From Merluccius polli (taxonomy: Eukaryota; Chordata; Actinopteri; Gadiformes; Merlucciidae), in NCBI GenBank assembly GCA_030340625.1, contig JAOPHQ010005463.1, positions 1 to 64,000 on the forward strand: DNA of 64,000 nucleotides. Direction: 5' to 3'. The number at the start of each line of letters is the position of its first letter. Position 1 is the stretch's first letter. The position numbers were made by a program, and so were the translations under genes. Positions 56,621 through 64,000 of the stretch are shown here, piece after piece. Below the pieces are notes generated by a model that had not been told where the DNA came from, ran no database searches, and was given only the letters and a program-made list of their open reading frames with translations.

Positions 56621-59232
56621 ATATGATGGCATGTTGTCCCTCTTCTCTCTCCACAGTCCTCTGATGCTGAATGACTCAAGCTCCGCCCACTCCATGCCCA
56701 AATATAGTCGACAGTACTCCTTAGAACCCCTGCAAGCCACGCCTGCTATATCAGTAAGGCTGTTTGTCTGTCTACCTGTCTGTCTCTGTCTGCCTCTCTG
56801 ACTGTCTGTCTCCATACTCAATACATCTCAGACATGCTAACACCACATTGTGTGTGTGTGTGCGTGTGCGTGCGCGCGTGTGTGTGTGTGTGCGCGTGTG
56901 CAGGCTCCATCTGGTTCGACGAAGTCCGGCCCCATCATCTCTGACATCACAGAGTTGGCCACGCCCACTTCGAGGGAGCACAGCAGTGATTGGATAGATT
57001 CACTGTGGGTATCATGATGACTTCATATAAATATGTCCCTCTTACTGTAGCAATTGTGACGTCATAATCACTAGTATTTATATTTATATATTTATTAGTG
57101 TGTATATATATATATATATATATTTATTAATATAATGATAATTATGTATATTAATGATGCTAACGGAAGATGATGTTGCGTTATAGCGGCAGTCCAGTCA
57201 TCCTAGTGAAGGAGGAGCCACCCAGCCCAGATGTTAAGGACACGCCCTTTTCACCCACTACCACCTTCATTAACTCCATCCTATTGGACAATGCAGACAT
57301 ACCGGCCCCTGCCCACCACTCAGCAGACAATAGGCTATCAGGTAGCCTATTGTCTGTTAATCTTTTAATCTGACTCTTAATCTGTCTCTTAATCTCTTAA
57401 TCTGTCTGATAATCTGTTATCATGTCTTCATCTTTTAATCTCTCTCTTAATCTGTTAATCTTTCCGAATCTGTCTCTTAATCTGTTAATCTGTCTGCTAA
57501 TCTGTTAATATGTCTTAAAATGTAATCTGTCTCTGAATCTGTTAATCCGTCTCTTAACCGGTTAATCTATCTCTTAACCTGTTAATCCATATCTTAATCT
57601 CTCTATCTATCTGTTAATCCATCTCTTAATCTGTCTCTTACAGCCAGTCCTAGTGTGGAGTTAGGCTCCTCCACAGCTCAAGATGCAAACACACAATCAC
57701 AGCTTCCCAGCCACTCCCCTGACCACACCCCCAGACCCTCCACACCAGATGAGCCGTGTCTGAGTGTGGCCTGTTTCGACAAGTAAGACCAATAAATACT
57801 GTAGTATATATTAGTATATATTAACCAGAGTACAGTGGACTGTGTTGCAGGTCAGAGGTAGTATTGTAGTATATATTAGTATATATTAACCAGAGTACAG
57901 TGGACTGTGTTGCAGGTCAGAGGTAGTATTGTAGTATATATTAGTATATATTAACCAGAGTACAGTGGACTGTGTTGCAGGTCAGAGGTAGTATTGTAGT
58001 ATATATTAGTATATATTAACCAGAGTACAGTGGACTGTGTTGCAGGTCAGAGGTAGTATTGTAGTATATATTAGTATATATTAACCAGAGTACAGTGGAC
58101 TGTGTTGCAGTTTCAGAGGTAGTATTGTAGTATATATTAGTATATATTAACCAGATGACAGTGGACTATGTTGCAGGTCAGAGGTAGTATTGTAGTATAT
58201 ATTAGTATATATTAACCAGAGTACAGTGGACTATGTTGCAGGTCAGAGCTGTCTGAACACTTGGAGGACATCGAAGGCAGTTTAGAGAATCTTCATCACC
58301 TCCTCAACGGACAGAACATCAACATAGACTCCTCCCCCCCTGTTCGAGGTGACTCCTCCTCCTCTAATCTAGACTCCTCCCCTCTAACATAGACTCCTCC
58401 TCCTCTAACCTAGACTACTCCTCTAATCTAGACTCCTCCTGTTTATTGTGTGTGTATGCATGTGCGTGTGTGTAACTATGTATGTGTGTGTGTGTGTGTG
58501 TGTGTAGTTCTTCAGCTCCCCTGGATCTGCCAGTGGAGATTTTGACCTTGACAGTCTGGACACTGTGAGTACAGACACATACGCACACGCAGGTGTACCC
58601 ACATACAGACGTCAAATGCTAATCTAAGCAATACTAGCGATTTGTCATGTTCTTTATTTCTTATTCAAAAGGTTCATGTTTCTGTAACAGGTTAATAATC
58701 TATGTATCATTAATAATATATGTATAAATTGAAATGTAATTATAAAGTAAATTAGGCAGTTTGGGCATTTTTATGTTTGACTTGGGTCTGGAAGGGACTG
58801 GTCTAGAAGGTACCATAAGACTGGTCCAGAAGGTACTATAAGGGGGCGGGTCCTAACTGAGCTGTTCTCTTCTAGCTGCTGTCACCTGAGGCTCCTAAAG
58901 AGACAGATGGCCACTTTGCCTCCGCAGGTAACACCTCCTTCTCCACCTCTCTCTCTCTCTCTCTCTCTCTCTACCTGTCTCTACCTGTCTCTCTCTACCT
59001 TTCCATCTCTCTAACTTGCAATCCCTTTACTTATACATCCTCTCTCTCTACTTGTGAGTGTCATGTGACATGAAGGTCATCTCTCATTGGTTCAGGGAAG
59101 CAGCTGGTGCAGTACAGCACCACGCCGACGGGCTGTGTGGGGGGCGTGGCCGACCTGCCCTCTCTACTGCAGCCCCATGAGGATTCCTTCTTCAGCCCCC
59201 CCCTTCCAGAAGACCACCCCCAGTCTCCATGA
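51500..59232 (+). CDS. hsf1: Heat shock factor 1
   Basis: Exons: 51500-51607, 51967-52075, 53841-53977 (DNA-binding domain; [36 protein letters not shown]), 54144-54271, 54430-54505 and 54640-54701 (HR-A/B trimerisation coiled coil), 54965-55061 and 55380-55480, duplicate pair 56657-56753 and 56904-57004, 57187-57341 (regulatory domain with VKEEPPSP, a phosphorylation-dependent sumoylation motif), 57644-57782, 58242-58348 (HR-C-like [19 protein letters not shown]), 58508-58564, 58876-58927, 59096-59232. HSF1 trimerises on stress, binds nGAAn elements in the nucleus and drives chaperone genes. With one copy of the duplicated pair the protein is about 487 residues, near other fish; with both, about 553. 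Exon 11 and exon 12 are out of phase unless a C7 run at 58334 is really C6. Confidence 0.96.
52075..52590. repeat. AGTGTCTAGTATCTATAGTG repeat in hsf1 intron 2
   Basis: Irregular 8-20-bp units of TCTAGTATCTAGTGTC. Resumes in short form at 53070-53165. Confidence 0.9.
52595..53420. mobile_element. Duplicated dispersed element around a 44-bp tandem array
   Basis: 52595-52830 and 53160-53400 are near-identical copies (ACTAGAGGTCTGCAAGCCC...TTGTAGCCGAGGGTTAT...CACCTATGGTTAGTGACACC). Between them is an array of ACACCACCATACCATATCAT plus ACAGAACCATG units. The first copy probably seeded the array, and the whole block was then duplicated. Confidence 0.75.
53590..53845. repeat. About 22-bp repeat running into the hsf1 exon 3 acceptor
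   Basis: About 10 units of CATAACATTGTTGACATGTC or ATCGTAACATTGTGTACATG. The final unit is ataacattgtttacag|ATGGC, so the acceptor and the exonic ATG line up with ...TTTACATGTT in earlier units. Confidence 0.75.
54275..54428. repeat. (CTGT)n and (GT)n in hsf1 intron 4
   Basis: CTGTCTGT-type tract at 54285-54350, and (GT)n at 54392-54428 leading into the acceptor of exon 5. A (TA)n tract also occupies 54765-54825 in intron 6. Confidence 0.93.
54940..55500 (+). repeat. First copy of duplicated hsf1 two-exon block
   Basis: Contains exon 7a (54965-55061) and exon 8a (55380-55480), with shared flanks TGTCCCTCTTCTCTCTCCAC upstream and GTGGGTATCATGATGACTTC downstream. The second copy is at 56630-57025. 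Confidence 0.95.
55500..56629. mobile_element. Repeat-rich insert between the two hsf1 exon copies
   Basis: 55620-55740 is GC-rich with CCGCCGCCGCCGCCACCGCG. 55970-56125 has GAATCGCATCGAATCGCATT and ends GATGCACACCCCTAATATA, typical of a small DNA transposon end. 56135-56220 has ATTAATCTAGATTAA-type palindromic sequence starting AGAGATGGGCAT. 56270-56360 is a TAAATAATGACTTATATTGC repeat. 56462-56500 is a perfect hairpin, and 56550-56617 is (TA)n. It is best read as nested small transposons. Confidence 0.6.
56630..57025 (+). repeat. Second copy of duplicated hsf1 two-exon block
   Basis: Exon 7b (56657-56753) differs from 7a by 1 of 97 bases, and exon 8b (56904-57004) from 8a by 8 of 101. Exon lengths, phases and splice sites are unchanged, so the copy looks usable. 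Confidence 0.95.
57360..57643. repeat. TCTTAATCTGTTAATCTGTC repeat in hsf1 intron 9
   Basis: Irregular 10-20-bp units, ending in the pyrimidine tract of the exon 10 acceptor. Confidence 0.9.
57785..58248. repeat. About 64-bp repeat carrying the hsf1 exon 11 acceptor (7 copies)
   Basis: The unit is TAGTATATATTAACCAGAGT, ACAGTGGACTGTGTTGCAG, then GTCAGAGGTAGTATTG. The real exon 11 starts tgttgcag|GTCAGAGCTGTC at 58242. Each unit has the acceptor, 7 exonic bases and then gtagta, so it could be read as a 7-nt exon. Confidence 0.95.
58318..58442. repeat. About 25-bp repeat of the hsf1 exon 11 end
   Basis: Exonic AACATAGACTCCTCC recurs in the following intron as TCTAATCTAGACTCCTCC, CTAACATAGACTCCTCC and CTAACCTAGACTACTCC, four to five units in all. 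Confidence 0.75.
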
Positions 59233-59234
59233 CA

Positions 59235-60570
59235 ACCACCTTCTCACAGCATCCCAACCTCCTGTAACCATGACAACCACCTCTTGTAACCCCAGAAGTG
59301 TCTATGATAGTGTACAGTAGACTGTAGTCTACTGTACACTACACTAATGTAGAGTCTACAGTAGTCTACAGTAGTCTACAGTAGAGTCTACAGTAGTCTA
59401 CAGTAGTCAACAGCAGAGTTCACAGTAGAGTCTACAGTAGAGTCTAGTATTCTACAGTAGTCTACAGTAGTCTACAGTACTCTACAGCAGAGTTCACAGT
59501 AGAGTCTACAGTAGAGTCTAGTATTCTACAGTAGTCTACAGTAGTCTACAGCAGAGTTCACAGTAGAGTCTAGTATTCTACAGTAGTCTACAGTAGTCTA
59601 CAGCAGAGTTCACAGTAGAGTCTAGTATTCTACAGTAGTCTACAGTAGTCAACAGCAGAGTTCACAGTAGAGTCTACAGTAGAGTCTAGTATTCAACAGT
59701 AGTCTACAGTAGTCAACAGCAGAGTTCACAGTAGAGTCTACAGTAGAGTCTAGTATTCTACAGTAGTCTACAGTAGTCTACAGCAGAGTTCACAGTAGAG
59801 TTCAGAGTCTACAGTAGAGTCTAGTAGTCTACAGTAGAGTCTACAGTAGTCTACAGTAGTCTACAGCAGAGTTCACAGTAGAGTTCACAGTAGAGTTCAC
59901 AGTAGAGTCTACAGTAGTCCAGTAGTCTACAGTAGTCTACAGCAGAGTTTACAGTAGAGTATACAGTAGAGTCTACAGTAGAGTCTACAGTAGTCTACAG
60001 TAGTCTACAGCAGAGTCTACAGTAGAGTCTACAGTAGTCTACAGTAGTCTACAGCAGAGTTTACAGTAGAGTATACAGTAGAGTCTACAGTAGAGTCTAC
60101 AGTAGTCTGCAGTAGAGTTCACAGTAGAGTCTACAGTAGTCTACAGTAGAGTCCAGTAGAGTCTACAGTAGAGTCTACATTAGTCTACAGTAGTCTACAG
60201 CAGAGTTCGTAGAGTCTACAGTAGTCTACAGCAGAGTCTACAGTAGAGTCTACAGTAGTCTACAGTAGTCTACAGCAGAGTTTACAGTAGAGTATACAGT
60301 AGAGTCTACAGTAGAGTCTACAGTAGTCTGCAGTAGAGTTCACAGTAGAGTCTACAGTAGTCTACAGTAGAGTCCAGTAGAGTCTACAGTAGAGTCTACA
60401 TTAGTCTACAGTAGTCTACAGCAGAGTTCGTAGAGTCTACAGTAGTCTACAGCAGAGTCTACAGTAGAGTCTACAGTAGAGTCCAGTAGAGTCCAGTAGA
60501 GTCTACAGTAGTCTACATTAGAGTCTACAGTAGAGTCTACAGTAGAGTCTGCAGTAGTCTTGTTATAAGT
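59235..60570. repeat. TCTACAGTAGTCTACAGTAG repeat in hsf1 3' UTR
   Basis: More than 80 short units (GTCTACAGTA, GAGTCTACAGTA, GAGTTCACAGTA), with larger blocks duplicated (for example 60000-60240 resembles 60240-60480). TCTACAGTAGACT-type segments are self-complementary, so the 3' UTR RNA could fold strongly. Confidence 0.95.
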
Positions 60571-61137
60571 CTTCAGTCATGTTGAACATCATGTATCGGA
60601 GAACATCCCAGAGTTTGTCTGTGGCTGTTTATCATCTATCTTTGTGTTTGTGTTGTTTGTTGACATGTAGTTGTGTTGCCATGCAGCTTTTGTTCTGAAT
60701 AACCCCTTGTGTTGTTTTGTGTTTTTTAAGGTCTTCAGCGTGTATGATGTACATAGCAGAGCATGTCAAATCTTTATTATTATAACCACGATGTATTCAT
60801 TGAATGAGTTTGTAAGAAGGAAGCTTGCATCTGGATCTATTTTTAAAGAATATAGACTCAAGTAGACCAGTTTCAACTAAAGTTTAGAGCTGACTGACCG
60901 CGTCTACAAACCTCTCATGAACCAACTTGGACAGACAGACTATCAGACAGACAGAATGTTTGACAGACAGACAGACTGTTAGACAGACAGCGCATTGCCC
61001 CTCCTGTTGCTGTTCCCATGACAACCTGTCAGCTGAATGTTCCCATGACAACCCGTTGGTCCAGTCAGCTGACTGTTCCCATGACAACCTGTTAGTGATT
61101 GGGCTGTAGGGCTGCAGTGTCGGTCAGTTCTGTTTTA

Positions 61138-61143
61138 AATAAA
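61138..61143 (+). terminator. Candidate hsf1 poly(A) signal AATAAA
   Basis: AATAAA follows non-repetitive 3' UTR sequence (60560-61137) about 1.9 kb after the stop. A GACAGACAGACTGTTAGACA repeat lies at 60930-60990. Confidence 0.55.
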
Positions 61144-61324
61144 GTTAAGTATTTTGCATCTACAGCATGCCGTGTCCTTGGTCTTCACCTGACGAAACAA
61201 AGTTTACGCGTTAGATTCAAACCGTTAGATTTTTAAAATAGACTAAGTATCTTTATTGAACGGTACTTTAAACACACGGTCAACAACACCGCATCTTGAC
61301 TGATCTAAACACAACATTACAACT

Positions 61325-61425
61325 CAGTCACACGCTAGCGGCCGGGGCCTAACGCTAGTGGGCGGGGCCTGGCATTAGTGGGTGGAGCCTATCGTTAGTG
61401 GACGGGGCCTATCGTTAGTGGGGGG
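61325..61425. repeat. About 22-bp GC-rich repeat over the stop codon of the downstream gene
   Basis: Four to five units of CGTTAGTGGACGGGGCCTAT. On the minus strand this is the end of the coding sequence (CCACTAACGATAGGCCCCGT, then CCACTAACG). The TAA stop at 61397-61395 is within the array. Confidence 0.8.
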
Positions 61426-63438
61426 GGCTCGGATTTCTTCTGCCAAGACGTCTCGTCGGCACACTGGAATCTGTAGCGTAGGAATCGAACCCGCGGCTTC
61501 ATGTGGAAGTCAGCAGGAATCCTCCAGTTCCACATTTTCTGTACCTGAGAGGAGAGACGTTTTAGTGTATATGATATATTATTATATATTATATATACTA
61601 AATAATAAATATGTAGGTCCATGGGTTAGGGTTACGGTTAGGTTAGGTAACGTGTTAGGGTTAGGGGGTGCATTAGGGTTAGGGGGCAGGTTAGGTTAGG
61701 GTTACAGGGTTAGGGTTAGGGGGTGCATTAGGGTTAGGTTAGGGGTTAGGGTTAGGGGGTGCATTAGGGTTAGGTTAGGGGTTAGGGGGCAGGTTAGGGT
61801 TACAGGGTTAGGGGGCAGGTTAGGTTAGGGTTACAGGGTTAGGGGGCAGGTTAGGTTAGGGTTACAGGGTTAGGGGGCAGGTTAGGTTAGGGTTACAGGG
61901 TTAGGGGGCAGGTTAGGTTAGGGTTACAAGGTTAGGGGGCAGGTTAGGTTAGGGTTACAGGGTTAGGGTTACAGGGTTAGGGGGCAGGTTAGGTTAGGGT
62001 TACAGGGTTAGGGGGCAGGTTAGGTTAGGGTTACAGGGTTAGGGGGCAGGTTAGGTTAGGGTTACAGGGTTAGGGTAAGGGGGCAGGTTAGGGTTACAGG
62101 GTTAGGGTTAGGGGGCAGTGCTCCAAGAGCCCAAGGGGGGAAGTTTCTCTGCTGGGTTGAAAACCTTCAACCTCCAGCTCCAGTTTACCTTACAACCTAC
62201 CTGCCCTCTTAGCAGCTCCTCAAATGTATTGAAATATTACAAGATATTAAAAGATATTACAAAATATTAAAAAACATTACATGGCTTTGTTGAGTACTAT
62301 ATTCTGATGCTATGAATAGCAGACTGCTGCTATGAATAGCAGACCGCAGCTATGGACCCAGTTCTCCAACTGTAAAATCTAATGGCCCTTTTCCACTGCA
62401 TGGTCTCTTTTTGTTGTTATATTTTGGGTCAAATTCTTTAGTAAGTAGCCATTTGCGTCGGGGTCCTGCATCACCCTGTCAGGGTTTATTTCACAATAAT
62501 GACCGGCTCGCTGTACATTATCCCTTACTTAGTTATCCTAACTCTCCCAGATGCCGAAGTTCTGCATTTCATAGAATGTGAAAACCAGGTGAGAGTTGTG
62601 CTTCATAATAATCGGCTTAAAAGAAGTTAAGTGTTTTTGCTAAATTAAAGAGAAGCGTAGTTTACGTACCCTCAAAACCCGGACCAGATGGGTTGTACTG
62701 TTCAGTGGCTGAAACTGGAAGGAACAAGACGAACCAAGAGAGGAGAACGAAGACATCTTAATCACCTGCTTCAAAAACACCTACATGCACCTACATCCAC
62801 TGTGTGACTAGGTAGGGGTCTAGACAGTAGTTAGGGGTCTAGTCGGTAGGGATCTAGTCGGTAGGGGTCTAGTAGGGGTCTAGTAGGTAGGGGTCTAGGA
62901 TATAGGGGTCTAGGCCTACAACAAGACGCTAACCACTAGACTATCCTGACCAAACTAAAGCTACAGAAACTGCCATGAAACTTACCAGCCACCTCCATCT
63001 GCTGTGTGGCTGTAGGTTGACCTGTAACACACACACACACACACACCATATACACACACACTCACAGTTCATAAAATACACACTTTGTAACTCTATAAAT
63101 ACAGTGATACAATTTATCATATCATATAGTATAGTATATATTGAATATTGATATTTTTTCTTAGTAGTATAATATATAGTATAATATAGCATATTGATAT
63201 ATTTTGTTACTATACCAATATAGTAAATAGTAGTATAGTAAATAACATATAGTATATTATTGTATATTGATACATTTTGTTGCTATATAAATATAGTATA
63301 TAGTATAGTATAATGTTGTATATATATTTTGTTACTATATGCATAGTATGTAGTAGAATAGTATATACTATATAGTATAATATAATATATTGATATATTT
63401 CTTACTCCAGTCCAGTGTGCTTGCTGGCAGGTCAGTTT
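61395..63438 (-). CDS. Unidentified gene, four 3' coding exons (partial)
   Basis: Four minus-strand exons share phase 0 and have GT-AG borders: 63438-63406 (KLTCQQAHWTG), 63021-62986 (VNLQPHSRWRWL), 62714-62670 (FQPLNSTTHLVRVLR) and 61544-61395 (VQKMWNWRIPADFHMKPRVR...FQCADETSWQKK, stop). Alternative frames across the same splice sites hit a stop in the last exon, which supports this model. I do not recognise the family. In mammals DGAT1, SCRT1 and TMEM249 lie near HSF1; this is not DGAT1, and TMEM249 is only a positional guess. Upstream exons were not found before the window ends. The last 12 or so residues come from the GC-rich repeat. Confidence 0.55.
61620..62115. repeat. TTAGGG-like repeat, 31-bp higher-order unit
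   Basis: Units of GTTACAGGGTTAGGGGGCAG plus GTTAGGTTAGG alternate with plain GTTAGGG. Lies in an intron of the unidentified minus-strand gene. Confidence 0.93.
62480..62640. mobile_element. Diverged foldback element, copy 1
   Basis: GGTTTATTTCACAATAATGA followed by CCGGCTCGCTGTACATTATC matches the element at 63857-63960. Confidence 0.6.
62800..62910. repeat. GTAGGGGTCTAG short repeat
   Basis: About eight units of 12-15 bp between two exons of the unidentified gene. Confidence 0.85.
63110..63405. repeat. TATAGTATAATATA low-complexity tract
   Basis: Three or four loose units containing TATTGATATATTTTGTTACT separated by TATAGTATA. No coding content. Confidence 0.85.
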
Positions 63439-63856
63439 CTATGGAAACAGAGAAACACAGAAGAATGCTGAGGATGCTGGAAGTTCCACTGAACTGCGTT
63501 ACGTTGGAAACACCTCCTCCCTCCGTTACCTGTGTGTGTGTTCAGAGCGGTAGCCCCGGTAACCGTGTCAGTAGGGAGGAGTGAAGCTGGAGAGGAAACA
63601 GATGGTGAGATGGTTGTCATGGTAGCAGTACAGCAACACATACGCACACACAACTGCACGCACATAGACACACACACACACACACGCACACTCACACACC
63701 TGAGTGTGTGTGTGCTAAGCTGTTGGGTTCTGACGACTCTGTTCCTCCTGCAAACAATCACAACAATAAATATATCAATAAATAATAATAATATAAATAT
63801 ATAAAAAACATATCTAAATATATTTTATCATAATAGATTCAAATATTCAAAATGAG

Positions 63857-63960
63857 TTAAGGGAGAATGTACAGCAAGCTGATCATTATTCTGAAATAAA
63901 CCACCCTGTTTGTTTCACAATAATGAGGCTGGCTGTACATTCTCCTGTTTATTACACGCT
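63857..63960. mobile_element. Foldback MITE-like element, copy 2
   Basis: GGGAGAATGTACAGC near the left end and GCTGTACATTCTCC near the right end form an inverted pair around GAAATAAACCACC and TTTGTTTCACAATAATGA. No ORF. Flanked by AT-rich DNA up to the window end. Confidence 0.65.
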
Positions 63961-64000
63961 ACTTACTAATGAAATCAATAATTTGATTGATAATTTATTA

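Noticed and set aside
54930..57025. Two tandem hsf1 gene copies
   Set aside because: Only two exons are repeated. There is one DNA-binding domain and one C-terminus, so it is an internal duplication.

Overview
This window is nuclear DNA from a vertebrate, almost certainly a teleost fish. It has split genes with GT-AG introns, Tc1-type and small foldback DNA transposons, very many (CA)n and (TA)n microsatellites, and gene products close to vertebrate INTS3, RIMS2, LRP12, BOP1 and HSF1. No ORF-rich prokaryotic region, rRNA, tRNA or CRISPR array is visible. All gene models were built by reading exons, splice sites and phases by eye and matching them to remembered families. No alignment was run.

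Layout, left to right. 1-6049 (minus): the first four coding exons of ints3, with a decayed Tc1 transposon in intron 4. About 6200-9098: repeat-filled spacer. 9099-32523 (plus): an RIM active-zone scaffold gene (best fit rims2) with PDZ, C2A and C2B but no zinc-finger N-terminus in the window. 34616-41343 (minus): lrp12. 42480-44440: spacer with an array of TTACGTAA sites and a large minisatellite. 45062-50630 (minus): bop1. It is head-to-head with hsf1 (51500-59232, plus) across about 870 bp, the arrangement known in mammals. 61395-63438 (minus): 3' exons of a gene I could not identify.

The genes do not form a pathway. They cover snRNA 3'-end processing (ints3), synaptic vesicle release (rims2), an endocytic-type receptor (lrp12), 60S ribosome assembly (bop1) and heat-shock transcription (hsf1). 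rims2 with lrp12, and bop1 with hsf1, are near neighbours on human chromosome 8, which supports the assignments.

The most unusual property is the introns. Much of the intronic sequence is minisatellite, and at many exons in all five recognised genes the repeat unit contains the exon edge and its splice site. Exon ends have therefore been copied from 2 to about 50 times into the neighbouring intron. The clearest cases are the C2A donor (17000-19503) and C2B acceptor (30690-31540) of rims2, both sides of lrp12 exon 6, and both sides of hsf1 exon 11. hsf1 also carries an in-frame duplication of two whole exons, whose differences all change the protein. Three apparent frame breaks, two of them in G/C homopolymers, may be assembly errors.
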